Assembly (NCBI GenBank): GCA_964016875.1
Contig: OZ024723.1
Span: 16,487,957 to 16,551,956 of the forward strand
Direction of reading: 5' to 3'
Length of the DNA: 64,000 nucleotides
Source: Fallopia convolvulus
Taxonomy: Eukaryota > Streptophyta > Magnoliopsida > Caryophyllales > Polygonaceae
Shown: one piece after another, positions 23,075-35,414 of the stretch
How the letters are laid out: every line of letters starts with the position of its first letter
Position numbering within the stretch: the stretch's first letter is position 1
Notes under the pieces: model-generated
The model's database searches: none
What the model was told of the DNA's origin: nothing
Seen by the model: the letters and a program-made list of their open reading frames with translations, nothing else
Position numbers and translations under genes: made by a program

Positions 23075-25200
23075 ATCTGAGAAATAACAAAACCAAACTC
23101 CAATTACACCATTATCAAGCTGCAATCAAGAATAAATCTAGGGAAACCAACAATGTATTAGACAAACCAAACAAAGCTACTGAAACCCATTGATTAGACA
23201 TTTCCAGATAGATTAATGAAACAGGACACCTGTTGTACAATCACCTTGCAGGTAAACCAATTGAGTGGGAGTTTGACAAACCCAATGATTAAAAATATTC
23301 AGATATATAATACAAATAAAATGACAGCCAATGTACAACCACCTTGTAGATAGGTATAAATGCCATTATCAATTGATCAAATTCAGAATCAATGAGATTT
23401 TCACAGATGCTAATGAACAAGACTTGGAGATACCCAACAAAACTTACATCTAAAGGATTAAAATTGATCCAAGAAAAAGTCTCTTGATCAAGAGAACTTA
23501 ATCAGAAACGCTATGAACAGTAAATATATCTACAGGAGCTTAATTCAAAGAAATTGGCAGCACAAAATCGCCTGAAAGAAAGGCCTTAGAGCTGCTGCTA
23601 ATAATGTGAAGAGTAGCAGACTGGATTGAAAAGGCAGGCTTGAACGGTATTTATAAATATAACACCAACAAACCAATAACCTAGAATCTCTATGCAGCGG
23701 AAATAAAAGTGTAGCAATACAGAAAATCGGAATCTAAAGGGATAAAAAAAAACTCAGTTTCCTCATAGAATATACTTAATCAGAAAAGTATGAATGTGGG
23801 AGACTTAGAGGGTAGCTGCTGGAAACAGTAAAAGTGCAGCTAAACCATATACAGATACTAATACAGTAGTAGTGCATAATAATGCGGCTATTACAGCACA
23901 TGGGCAGGCAATGGACTTGATTAAGCAAATGTTAGGTTTGTTGTTTTGCAACTTACAATACCCTGCTATTGTACACAATTTCCTTTTTTTAAAGGCCTTC
24001 CAATCCAGCTAATCAAGTTAACTTGCAATTCGAGAAGTGAAATCCAACATCATCCCATTATTAGAACCATATTATTTAACCCCATCTAGCTTCTGCTAGA
24101 ACCAAGGCCATGTCATAACGATTTGGTATTATTTTCCAAGGCATAAAAATGTCGTATAAAGTCATGTCACTTCTAAGATGAAAACGTGATGAATATAGAC
24201 ACCAAAACAGACCCGGCAAGCTTCTACTAGTACATTAGTATACAAAAAGAACAGGGTATAACCCCTCCTACGTTCAATAGTTTCAAACGGCCTTCCCTGC
24301 CCAAAGCATCACATAAACAAGCACCCAATTTCACATCAATAGCCCACAATCATGCATATCTCCTAATGAGCATTTCCATTTCACATAGTTTGCCTGCCCA
24401 AAACAGACCCCTTGAATTATACTAAAAGGCTAAGGTCCACGGAATTCCAAAGCTGACTACGCTTTTCCAACACAAATCTGAGAGAAACCAAATGACAATT
24501 AACACCCGCATTGATTAGATCATTCAATTAAACCATCAAAACTCTTACTGATGATGCCTAAAGACTGTACATTACCATGAAAGACGTACCTTTGACGTCT
24601 AAACTCACTTGGAACGATTCAGACTTATAATTTCGAATCTGCATGGGCACAAAAGTTCATTATAGCATCGGACAACCATGAATTCAATTAAATCAGACGG
24701 GTTCGCATCAAGAAATCTCCTAATTCGTAGAGCTTACGTGTGAAGTTATCCAAGTTGAAGCTTTATGCCGTAAGGGCCCAATCAATCAATTCCGATTTCC
24801 GAACCTGCAGCAACTTGAATTCTATTATCGCGTGCGTCAACCCGAACACTCGATCAAATTTACTGAAATTAACATGGGAAACCAAATTACCGCTCGAATA
24901 CACGTACTTATTCAGTTGGATGGATATCACACGGGGATGGTGTTGTCAACAACGAGAATCCGACGGTCAAAAGGACGCGTGGAGGCAGAAGGTACGGCGA
25001 CGACGTGGCGGTTTCCGGCGGCGTTAGGACAAATCAACGTCGTCGAATTAGGCGCGAACTTCCTCTGCCAATCTGCCGTGTTCTCTCTGTGGGTCTGTCT
25101 CTTCCCCTCGGAATTTGCTTATTTGGGGTCACCTTCTTGAAAAAGCTGATGAAGATGCGTGTCGGCTGTTTTGAAGAAGGGGTGATGCACAGTTAATCCC
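23075..25200 (-). other. 5' UTR and probable 5'-UTR intron of the CCCH gene
   Basis: The minus strand reads ttttgttatttctcag just before the start codon, a convincing acceptor. The TATA box lies about 2.1 kb further up, so the leader must be long and probably spliced. The donor was not fixed; candidates lie at about 24780-24920. The sequence 23130-24700 is AT-rich and non-coding, as expected for an intron. The GC-rich part at about 24940-25090 fits a transcribed first exon. Open frames on the + strand there are incidental. Confidence 0.5.
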
Positions 25201-25222
25201 TAATAGGCGACATCATCTTTCT

Positions 25223-25231
25223 TATATATAC
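25223..25231 (-). promoter_or_regulatory. TATA box, CCCH gene
   Basis: TATATATAAG on the minus strand, followed about 30 bases downstream by the start of a GC-richer leader. This is the only good TATA box at the expected end of the gene. Confidence 0.5.
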
Positions 25232-25351
25232 CTAACTAATTAGGTTATGCTCTAATTTAATTGGGTTAGGGTCGTGAAGAGTTGAGGCTCACACTACAAG
25301 ATCCGATCCGCATAAAGAGGCGTTAATCAATCACCCAATCTATACATATAT

Positions 25352-25600
25352 AATTAAAACCCATAAGAATTCGAGCCACCACGTTGTGTCACGTTATATT
25401 TCACCACGTAACGATTTTATATTAAGTCACGTGTGATTTTGATAAGTGTCACAATTTCCTTACTCCATCATATATCAAAATAAATGGAGTAAGGAAATTG
25501 TGACACCAGTGTCAAAATACGTGGCTTAATATGAGATCGCCATGTGGTGAAATCTGACATGACACAACGTGTTGGCTCGAATTCTTATTGGTTTTTATTA
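25352..25600. mobile_element. Foldback (palindromic) MITE
   Basis: The two halves are inverted copies across the whole element, with ends aattaaaacccataagaatt and the inverse of ggctcgaattcttattgg. The centre is near 25478, where caatttccttactccat meets atggagtaaggaaattg. No coding capacity. The left flank tctatacatatata resembles a terminus also found near 41192. It lies about 120 bp upstream of the CCCH-gene TATA box. Confidence 0.75.
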
Positions 25601-25739
25601 CATATCTCCTTTCAATTGGTAACCTCTAGTGGCTTTAATAATAATTTAATTGTTACTCCAAATTTAAACCAAAAAAGCAATATTATTTGCTTTCTTTGGT
25701 GGTATATTTAGGGACATTGAAACTTAAAATTATGTAATC

Positions 25740-26470
25740 CTACATGTGTAATCTCCAACTTACTTCCTTATGAATTAGCTTTAACTCAACATTTACAATG
25801 GACCTCACTTAATAATACACATAATAAATCTAAGCTCACTTTTCCTAAACAGAAAAATCATATTGTCTGGGTAAAGCCTCCTATTAATTGGTTAAAACTG
25901 AATTTTGATGCTTCAACTCATGCCAGTTTCATTATCCAAGACCATAAAAGCTCTGTTATAACCATATACAACTTCAATCTATGTTTGTTTTAAAGGCTGA
26001 GGCTTTGTCTCTTTTTGAGGGAGTTAAGACTTAAGAGTGCTACTTTCTTGAATATTTCAAATCTAATTATTGAAGGGGAAAATTTAATTTTTATTTATTC
26101 TTTAAAAAATATTTGGAAGGTCCTTGGGAAATCCAACCAATTGTAAATGATATCAGGCACTTTATCTCGTTTATTCCTCATGTGGTTTTCTTTAATTGTT
26201 TCAGGGAGTGCAATTCGTCAGCAGATTTTTTGGCCAAAAGGTCTTTTGATCTTCCTAAGCTCCGCCTTGCTATTTCTAGTTTAACTCCTATGTCTTGTTT
26301 CAACCCTTTCTCTATTTCTCAGTTTAGACTGATGTTTAGATATCGACCTTTGTTTCTTGATTTCCTTAAGATCATCCACTATGATGATTTAGGTTGGCCT
26401 TGTAATAATCAAGTTACTTAATGTTGGTATTGTAATGAGCTAGTAGTTCATTTCTTAAAAAAATAATGTT
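25740..26470 (+). pseudogene. LINE RNase H fragment (5'-truncated LINE)
   Basis: Broken frames give WVKPPINWLKLNFDAS (first RNase H aspartate), an EGENLIFI segment, and CNSSADFLAKRSFDLPKL (last conserved aspartate), in the order of a plant LINE C-terminal RNase H. Frameshifts separate the pieces. The 3' end terminates in ttcttaaaaaaataatg, a weak A-rich tail. Endonuclease and RT are absent, as in a heavily 5'-truncated insertion. Confidence 0.75.
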
Positions 26471-27114
26471 TTAAATTTAACAATCTCTTGCTCAAGTGAG
26501 TTGCACTTGGATGTTGATATTTCGTAATAATTGATTTGGACAACCTAGATTATAAGCATCGAGTTGAAGGGAAAATTTAAAAAAAATAAATTATTTGTTC
26601 ATTTAAAATGACGCATGTTTTAAATAAATAAAATTGTGATTTTCCATTTGAAATTACCCCTCTCCTCTTTCTTCTTCCCACTTGCAAAAAGTGAACAATT
26701 TCAAACTTAAACTATGCATGCACGACTCCATCCCCCTCGTGAATATCATTGGACTCTATCTACTCCAATCTTGTTTCTCAAATTAAGAACGAATATGAAG
26801 CTACAAAAATGAAGGTACAAGAGAAACAAGAAGAGGTTAGTGCAATATTCTTCATATTTCATTTCTTATTTTCCAAAGGTTGTAATTCTATTTTGTTCAA
26901 AGTCTTTAGGGTTCATGAATTCTAGGTATGATATGTGGGAAAATCTCAAATTTCTAATAATATTATGGTTAAACATGCATGTGGTCAGTTAGGTCTTCAA
27001 ATTATAGAGGTTGCTAGTTAGTTTCGTGTACTTTTTTACTAATCATTTTAATATAGAAAATTTTACAAATGTTCGCATATTTTTCCTCTTTCTTCCTCGA
27101 TTGATAATGTTATA
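26471..27114. other. AT-rich intergenic DNA, nothing recognised
   Basis: No open frame of note, no repeat ends and no RNA gene were seen. Confidence 0.5.
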
Positions 27115-28273
27115 GGAGCTACCCACCTATATTATCGAAGTGAGAATGCTCCAGCTTTTTAAATCCTCTCCACACCTTTCCACTTTATCGATCAAACCTT
27201 CGGTTGCCCAAGAACTTCCCAAATTCTTCCAAGCATTCTGAACCTCCTCGAAACAATTTCCTCTTCCAACCACATAGCTTCAAAACAGAAGGACATGACC
27301 TTCTTTATTACCATGTCTTGCTCGCTTGTTGTCTCAAAGGAAAGGTAAATCAGAACATGATCCGAGCCACATTGTTCTAAATGTAAGAGTTCCGCTTCTA
27401 GGAACATTTCTCTCCAAGCTTCATTATTAAAACCCATATCAAAACGTTCTTGAATAAAAAAATCACCCCCTCACGCCCATTGTCCTATGTAAACCAATTA
27501 CCATCAAAACTCAAGCCTTTAAGATCACACTCCTCCATATTTGCGTGGAATCCACAATCAAACCAAAGTCAGGATCATTCCGTCCCTCTTTATCTTCTAG
27601 ACTCTAAATTTGATTCAAGTCTCCTACGCATAAACATCCTTGATGGCTATCCTCACTAAGACATTTCAAAAGGTCAAAGGTATTCTTCTTCTCCTCCATT
27701 CTAGGCCAACCATAATTCCAAGTTAACTACCAATCCCCTCCATTGTTTCCCATATTCACAATAACATCAATAAGGTGGACCATATATGTTACAATTGTGA
27801 TATCAACTTTTTCTTCCCAGACAACGTCCCTCTAATCTACCAACACAATCAATAGTAAAGCACTAGCAAAACCCAGTTTCCTTCACAAACCCTCCAATTT
27901 CCTTCTATCACATTTTGTTTCCATAAGAAATAAAATTTTTGGGGCCTCCCTTCTCACCAGCTCAACGAGACATTTAACTACACGGGCCCTCCCCATTCCC
28001 CGACAATTGTAGCTTATCATATTCATGGCTCTCGACAAGGAAGGACTCCCTCCTTCCTTGCCGATGTAATTGCGTGACAAGCACTCTTTGTTTTTCGTCT
28101 CTTGTTGCCTCCTTGAACAATCTCATACAACTCCATGCTATCTCCCATCTCTTCTTCATTTCTGAGCTCTTTCTTCTAAGTTTCCCATCCCCCTCATTGC
28201 CCTTAGATTTTCTCGAAACCCCATGCTCTCTCGCAACTCTTTTCCACTTTTTTGGTTTTGTGCCCATGCATGA
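27115..28273 (-). pseudogene. LINE, downstream part: ORF1 tail and ORF2 endonuclease
   Basis: On the minus strand, from 28273: the end of ORF1 (CMGTKPKKWKRVAREHG), then the ORF2 start at about 28030 (MNMISYNCRGMG, the first endonuclease motif; TKCDR follows). Degraded endonuclease motifs follow, including a GDLNQI-like GDFN box and EQCGSDHVLIYL (the SDH motif) near 27370. The EN-RT linker (IEKVERCGEDLKSW-like wording) reaches about 27120, where the LINE stops; RT is missing. The other half of the same LINE is at 39722-40590, and the two were separated by the LTR element between them. Confidence 0.82.
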
Positions 28274-28813
28274 TGTTTTGGGCAGAATAATCACACGAAC
28301 GTGTTACCAGCTAAAATGAGGGAGTCCTAACCAAAAAGTGATTGTAACGCGTTATAAACTCCAAACAAGATATAAGTTTAAGAGAAAAGAGAATAAAAAG
28401 TAGGGCAAGTAAGTTATGGTGATTGTATTATGATCGTGATGATGGATAATTCCTCTGGAATTACAAGCAAGCACATGAACAGAATTGATAAATAGAAGGA
28501 ATGGTTTTAGCTAGAGAGTATTCCAGAGCGTGATCGTGTGTCTTGTGCTCGTCTCCCTCCTTGGCTTTTATATCCCTTGCTCTATTTTAACCGTTGATGG
28601 AGCGTTACGTATCCCGGAGATCTCGCCACCAACATTAATGAGATAGCCGTTGGTGTCAATCGTAGGATCCTCTCTAGCCGAGATTTCCGCCATGGCTATC
28701 TCGCTCACCACTCTCCGCCATTACTCCTTCTTCGATTTCTCCTTTTGATGACTTAGGCCGAATATCTTAGGCTTATCTCGTCTTTCTGGGCTAAGTTTCG
28801 GGGAGGCCCAACA
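28274..28813 (-). repeat. 3' LTR of the Tat-type element
   Basis: Plus-strand ends TGTTTTGGGC and GCCCAACA. It matches 39183-39721 almost base for base. A TATA-like gatataaaag on the minus strand lies near 28565. Confidence 0.93.
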
Positions 28814-28832
28814 ATACCCCCTCAAAAACCCG
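28814..28832 (-). other. Polypurine tract
   Basis: The minus strand reads TTTTTGAGGGGGTAT directly before the 3' LTR, the expected position for plus-strand DNA priming. Confidence 0.75.
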
Positions 28833-29028
28833 GGAAAGTTCCCTCCAACAACCTTTTTAGGGTTTTTGATTTAGCGTCTCGGAAGTTGTAGTGCGTAAGA
28901 CACGTCCCATCGACCCTTATTTATAGCAGTCGTGATGTTTTACTGAGGCCTTAACTACGCTTCTTGGTTCCCAGGTACGTCTCCCTTTTCTCAATTTCTC
29001 ATCTTCTTCTTCTTTTTCCTTCTTGTCC

Positions 29029-30809
29029 ATGGCGACTTCTGGTTTTTCCTCAGAACCCTTTTCTCGCTGCCTTGATCCATCTGAACCCCCTTCCTTGATC
29101 TCGTCCAAAATTATCACCTTGTACCATCAGAAGAACAACACGTCTGAGGACCCTCACACCCTCGCCTTTATCGCTGGGTTTCCTGCTTCCACAGAAATAT
29201 TCCTTCCCCCTTCTGGAGTTTGGGCTGATTTCTACGCCGATGATTGGGTATGTTTATACGAGTACCCCTTTCATATCGGTCATCGCTTCCCTTTTTCTCC
29301 TCTTGTCATCGACTTCCTTACTACCCTCAATGTATCTCCTGGGCAAATACTTCCCTAGGTTTGGAGACTTTTGTTGTCTTTTGACCTTCTATGTTCCTCT
29401 CATGGCCTCCCTTTTAAAGTTGTTGACTTCTTCCATAACTATCGTCTTTCCAAAGGCGGTCCTGGTCGCTTGACCTTGAAAACCTTCAAAGACAAGTCTG
29501 ACCTGATTTTCAATGTGTCGAAGTCTGATCGGGGTTGGGCTGATAAATTTTTCTTCGTAAAGTATCCTCTTTGGGAGTCGATACTTCTTTTCTGAAAACT
29601 CGATGGCGTTCAACAGGTAGTGTTTCTCTATTTATTTACTTCGCTTTGTTCGGATGTGTTTAACCGTTGATTGTCCCCGTCTTGAATGCAGAAAATCTTG
29701 CTTCTCCTCAACCTCACAAGGTGTCGGCTCAAGTTATCTCTCGTATAGAAGCTCTTTCTTTAGAAGAGAGATCTTACCCCAAGCTTGTGAAGGCGTGCTT
29801 CATTGATTCTGAAGATACCGAGATGTCAAGTAAGCCTTGAATTTTCTCACCTACACCATATTTCGACGCGTTTACTTCTTGTAATCCCGTTTATCTGCAT
29901 GTTATCAGGTTCAAGAACTACCCGTTCTACTACTGCACTAACCACTATGGAACGAGTAGAAGCACGAAAGAAGAGAAAAGGTGAGACGACATCGACGGCT
30001 GACACCTCCTTAGCGATATCTATCCCCAGGAAATCGACTGAGGATAAAGTTACCTCCCCGAAAAAGAATGTGGTCTTGAACCTGTCCGATCTCCTAAGAA
30101 TGATGATGTCACTGGACATGGCGGCGGAGAAGTGCTTAAGTTCTTTGGCGCCTCTTCATGTGGATTGTTCTCAAAGTGCATAAAACCGATCTTCCATGCC
30201 AGGCTTTTTTGGCGAAATACTTGTTGCTCAATGGCAGGTATGTTTATTTTGACCAATTGGGTTTTTTAATTCACTCATCTCATCTCTTTATTTAAGATGT
30301 TCCGCTTCTCAATCTGTTTAGGGTCTTCAGCTTTCGCTATCTGCTTTTGAAACTTTGAAAGGCCTGCCTGATCAACTGGCTCAGAGCAAGATCAGCATTC
30401 AACTCGAAAAAGACAAAATCACCATTTTGGGGAAGGAGAAGAACGCTTTAGAAAATAAGGTGAAGGAGTTGTCGGTTGCTCTCGAAAAGGCATCTAAGGA
30501 CTCCAAGGACTGGGAAGAGAAATTCACTATTTCCTCAGGCAAAGAAGCTGCTCTTGCAAAGGAGATTGAGGACACCGCAGACTATTGGCATGCAGAGCTC
30601 GCGTGGAGAGGATGGAAAAATTTGCTGCAAGAAAACATACCTCATGGGATGCCGTAAAGGAAAGGGAACTATTTGAAAGTTTGTTCTTTGATGAAGTGAT
30701 TGCAGCCAAGAAATCTTTAGTCATCGACGACATTACTCAAGTCGCCAAGGAAGTAGCTCAAGCGGAGTTAGAAAATCAGAAGGCTGTTGAAGATATTTCC
30801 AAGGAATGA
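29029..30809 (+). pseudogene. Antisense accessory ORF of the Tat-type element (PF04195-like, coiled coil)
   Basis: It lies on the strand opposite to gag-pol, between integrase and the 3' LTR. It starts MATSGFSSEPFSR at 29029. The wording LYEYPFHIGHRFPFSPLVID followed by WRLLLSFDLLC resembles the plant 'putative gypsy type transposon' domain (PF04195). It continues through a K/E-rich coiled coil (about 30355-30809). Three intron-like gaps with GT-AG ends fall at 29617-29691, 29830-29908 and 30238-30321. Stops at about 29357 and 29593 and a frame change near 30595 show decay. Such antisense ORFs are known in some Tat-group elements; their function is not established. An AATAAA near 31181 could serve as its polyadenylation signal. 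Confidence 0.7.
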
Positions 30810-31464
30810 TCCCCTTTATCTCTGTTCTTGTTTCAAACATTAAGTATTTCAGTACCCCCAATGTGTCGGGGTTTAACACTTTAACTTGTTTGTATGGCCG
30901 CTCGTTATTAGGGCCATTGGTGTGGACAAACTTCTACCCCTGCTTTTGTTTATTTTTAGGGGTTTTATGGTGAATGTTGTTTTAGTACTTGAATGGTCTT
31001 GGATTTGCTTTGTCTTTTTTGCAGGTGCTACAGGTTTGCAATCGTAGGACAAGGACTGACGCGTTTGAGAAGACGATCGTTGGTCGTTTTTTGATCGAGT
31101 TATGTAGTAATAGCGCTTTTGTATAGGATGCTAAGAGAGAGATTGATGTATGTAATAGAACGTAGATATTTATGTTTTATTCAATAAAATCTAAATTGGT
31201 TACACAAGTATCATGGTTTATGTAAAACTCCTCTTGCTCTAGAGTTATCTTTATGTACTCTCGTCTCTTACATCTTGTGACTAGTCGTTGTGTGCGCATC
31301 GTTGCCTGATTGTAAGGCGAGGGCCTATGTTTTGGTCTGTAACGTCACAAGGCGTCCCTTGTTAGTTTTTGTAAGATTGTCGTTGTTCCATGTGTATAGG
31401 ATGAAGTAAAAATAAAGTTAACAAAAATGAAGTAACAAATAAATACCTTGTTGTGACTTGCTTG

Positions 31465-33284
31465 TTAGAAATGATACAACTTTAAGTTTGTCATGTTCCA
31501 GCTTCTCAGGACTATCTTTCCATCATGGGACACTAACTCGTAAGCTCCTTGTCCGACCACTTTCGTGATCTGGTAGGGTCCTTCCCAGTTGGCTCCTAAC
31601 TTGCCGGCATTCAGTTCTTGTGTGTTTTGAAAGACTTTTCTTAACACCCAATCGCCTACTTGAAACGCTTTTTCTCTGACGCGTTTGTTGTAACTTCGAG
31701 CCACCCCCTGTCTATACGCCGCCATATAAACTGATGCTTCATCACGTAACTCGTCAACCGTGTCTAAATGATAGAACAAGTTAGACATATTCGATTCTTC
31801 AGTAGTGAGACCATATCGAACTGTGGGCAAAGTTATTTTTCAACTGGTAACACGGCTTCACACCCATATACTAGGGAGAAAGGTGTATGCCCTGTGGCAG
31901 TCTTGGGAGTTGTTCGATCTGACCAAAGGATAAGTGGTAACTCGTCGACCCATCTTCCCTTGGCCTCTTTGAGGCGTTTCTTTAGATTGTTGATAATCAC
32001 TTTATTACTTGCCTCTGCTTGACCGTTGGCTTGGCGTCGACATCACCAACTGAATGTTGTATTGCTGGCAAAATGATCTTGTTTTGTCGCTGATGAATTG
32101 GGATCCGTTGTCACATACTATGGTGGATGGCACTCCAAATCTACTCAGGATATTTCTTTTTATGAAGGAAATGACCTGGGTATCTTTGACTTCTTTGAAG
32201 GCTTCAACTTCAAACCATTTAGAGAAGTAGTCGGTCATAGCTAAGATGTAAACACGTTGTCCTAAAGCTGGAGGGAGTTTCCCTACAATATCCATTCCCA
32301 TTTCATGAATGGCCAAGGGGAAGTTATGGGATGTAATAACTCTGGAGGTTGATGTGGTATAGGTCCATGACGTTGGCACGCGTCACACTTCCGGGCAAAC
32401 TCCATTGCGTCTTTGTTCATAGTGGGCCAATAATAGCTCATCCTGCTTGCTTTCTTCGCCAAGTTACGACCCCTTGTATGATTTCCGCATTCTCCATCGT
32501 GTATATCTTGTAACACCTTCTGTACTTCTTCCTCCCTTACGCATCGTGCATATATTCCTGATGACATCCACTTGAACAAGATGTTATTTTTAATGGCGAA
32601 AGTAGAAGCTTTTACCTTAAGTCGTCGAACTTCCTCTTTGTCATCCAGTAGAATCCCATCTCTTAACCATCCTAGGTAAGGAGTTACCCATGAAGCATTC
32701 TCATCAGAATCTCGAACCTCAAACATGTCCGCTTCTTTTGTTATGGAAGGTGCATCGAGATATACGAAAGGTATCTTGTCGTATTCTCTTGGATCAATTG
32801 CGGATCCGAGGTTTGCCAAGGCGTCTGCTTGTGTGTTAGCATCTCGAGGGACTTGCTTTATCTCAAAGTGCTTGAAGTTTTTGATAATTTCTTGGACTTT
32901 TTCTAAGTACGCCTTCATCTTTGAATCCCTGGCAACATATGAATTCGTGACTTGATTCACAATAAGTAATGAATCACATATTACCTCAATTTCTTGCACA
33001 TTCAAGTCTTTAGCAATGAGTAACCCTGCTATGAGCGCCTCATATTCTGCTTCGTTGTTGGTGGCTTTGAATGTACATCGAACAGTCTGGGCTATCCTAT
33101 CCCCTCGTGGTGACTTCAGGACTACTCCCAGTCCTACACCTACTTGATTTGACGCCCCGTCGGTATGCATCATCCACTTGCCACCGCCAAGCGATCCGGT
33201 TACTTGTAACATATCTTGGCTTTCTTCTGTTGGTATGATAGGAGTGAATTCAACCACAAAATCTGCCAAGGCTTGAGATTTCAT
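31465..33284 (-). pseudogene. Tat pol, 3' part: second RNase H and integrase
   Basis: From 33284 downward: an RNase H with HTDGASNQVG, NNEAEYEALIAG, a CDSLLIVNQ aspartate and DANTQADALANL. This is a complete second RNase H distinct from the one attached to RT. The integrase H2C2 finger follows (GECGNHTRGR ... CDACQRHG), then the core with GMDIVGKLP and VPSTIVCDNGSQF. The C-terminal region has GKLGANWEGPYQITKVVGQG near 31590. Frame changes at about 32330 and 32030 break it. The third integrase residue lies in the frame after the second break. Confidence 0.88.
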
Positions 33285-33297
33285 CGCCGTTCGTGGT

Positions 33298-34660
33298 TCA
33301 TAAGTAATCGTATCCGTTGAGGTGAATTAGCCACCTCATCAGTCGACCTGATAGCTCTGGTTTTGACATGATACTCTTCATTGGGTAGTTAGTCCTCATA
33401 GTAATAGAATGACTTTCAAAATAAGGTCGTAATTTTATAGAAGCCATTACCAGAGATAGTACGAGTTTCTCAACGGGTGAGTACCTAGTTTCTGCATCAA
33501 GCAAGGTTTTACTTACATAGTAGATGGGTAACTAGTCCCCGTTTTCTTCTCGAATCAGGATGGCGCTCACAGGTACTTCTGTTATGGCTAAGTACACATA
33601 CAACATCTCGCCTGGCTTGGGTTTGGAAAGTATCTGTGGGTGAGATAAATAGTTCTTCAATTCTTTGAAGGCTTCCTCATGTTCTTCCGTCCATTCCAAC
33701 GACTTGTTCTTCTTCAAGATATCGTAGAACAGTTTGTTCCTATCCGAAGATCTAGATATAAATCGGCTGAGTGCTGCTACTCGTTCATTTTCTGGAGGAT
33801 GCCCTATACTTATATATATCAAAAAGATGGACAATCAAACACGAAAGAAAATTCGATGGAGAGCCCTGTTCTCTAACCGTCCAATTGGTCATATCGCCTC
33901 CCCCGTTCGGGCTCTCGCTCAAATCAGCCGCAATATGATGAGAGGCTATTCCCCCTGGCCTGTCAACTTCTGGACGTCTTTGACACATTTTGGTGACTGC
34001 AACTCCATTATCGCTTTGATTTTGATCTGGACTTGCTTCAATTCCTCTTTGCGTTACTATGTATCTGAGGAACTTCCCTGATGTAACTCCAAAAGAGCAT
34101 TTGGTTGGGTTTAGCTTCATTTTATAATTTCGCAAAATCTAGAACGCGTCTTCCATGTGCCTAATGTGATCCTCCACCTTCAAAGACTTGACTAACATGT
34201 CGTCAATATAGACCTCCATTGTATCCCCCAGTTTTTCCTGAAACATCTTATTAACCAATCTCTGATAAGTAGCACCTGGGGGTTTTAATCCGAAAAGCAT
34301 AACTTTGTAACAGTAAGTTCCTTGATTGGTTACGAATGCAGTTTTTTCTTGGTCGTCAACATGCATCATTATCTGATGATATCCACTAAACGCGTCCATG
34401 AAAGTTAAAAGCTCATGTCCTGCCGTCGCATCCACCATTGTGTCGATATGAAGCAACGAGAATGAATCTTTAGGACACGCTTTATTTAAATCGGTAAAAT
34501 CCACGCAAACGTGCCATTTACCGTTTTTCTTCTTTACAACAACTACATTTGCAAGCCAGTCAGGGTATTTTACCTCTCTAATTTTACCGGACTCAAGTAA
34601 AGATTTTACCTCGTCGTTGATTACCTAATTCCGTTTGGGTGCAAATTTACGCCTTTTCTG
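33298..34660 (-). pseudogene. Tat pol: reverse transcriptase and first RNase H
   Basis: From 34504: DFTDLNKACPKDSFSL, DAFSGYHQIMMH, KTAFVTNQGTYCYKVMLFGL and the catalytic YIDDMLVKS (YIDD near 34199-34211). The thumb follows at about 34135. At about 33790-33950 the reading is replaced by roughly 150 bases of unrelated sequence. It then resumes as ALSRFISRSSDRNKLFYDIL and the RNase H-like tail (LPIYYVSKTLLDAETRYSP, then LNGYDYL). Several stops occur. The block upstream of 34504 (to about 34660) still reads as RT N-terminal wording on broken frames. Confidence 0.85.
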
Positions 34661-34949
34661 CTTAACTGGTGGAATCTTCTGATTGACGTTGAGGGCATGT
34701 GCAATCACGTTAGGATCAATTCCCACCATATATTCGTTTGACCATGCGAAGCAGTCACTGTAGGACCGTAAGAACTCCACCAAGTGCTTTCGTAAAGTTG
34801 GCTCCAGATCTGCCCCTATTTTGATCTTTCTTGATGGATCAAGTGGATCAAGGTCTACTTCCTCAAGTTCCGGTGTTTTCGGCTTTACGTAGTAAGTGGT
34901 GGTCCTACAGTCCTTTAATTGCTAATCTGACGACTTTTTTTTTGCTTTA

Positions 34950-35380
34950 ATCTGCAGGTTTTTTGAAGTCGTTGCTCTCATTTCCACGAAGTAGCATTCC
35001 CTTGCCAATTTTTGTTCCCCCTTGATTTCTTATATTCCCCATGGCGTTGGGAATTTTACACATTGATGATAAGTGGAGGGAATAGCTTTCATCCCGTGGA
35101 TCCATGGCCTGTCCAAGATGACATTGAAAGGTGATGGGCAATCAAGTACTTGAAATTTTACCTGGTAATTTACCCCTCCTGCGATGGTTGGTAATGATAT
35201 TTCTCCTAACGTGTTACGAGATTCTCCACTGAAACCTACTAAAGTCGTAGACTTCTTGACGATGTCATCCAACCCAAGGCCTAAACTGTACAAAGCATCC
35301 AACATAAGCAAGTTAGTGGAACTTCCATTATCAACTAATATTCTTTTAATGAGGAAGTTTGCTATTGTTAAAGAAATTAT
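34950..35380 (-). pseudogene. Tat protease
   Basis: The minus strand gives FLIKRILVDNGSSTNLLMLD (active-site triad DNG), then the flap region and VILDRPWIHGMKAIPSTYHQ, where relatives have GRPWIH. It ends KFPTPWGI near 35036. This is a retropepsin-like aspartic protease that would process the polyprotein. It sits between gag and RT as expected. Confidence 0.8.
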
Positions 35381-35414
35381 TTAACAATCATGGTGAACTT
35401 CCTCTTCTTCGATA

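Noticed and set aside
24740..25196. Overlapping open frames on the + strand
   Set aside because: They lie opposite the leader of the CCCH gene and stop near its TATA box. They are antisense by-products of a GC-rich leader.
33679..34081. Open frames on the + strand
   Set aside because: They are antisense to the Tat reverse transcriptase.
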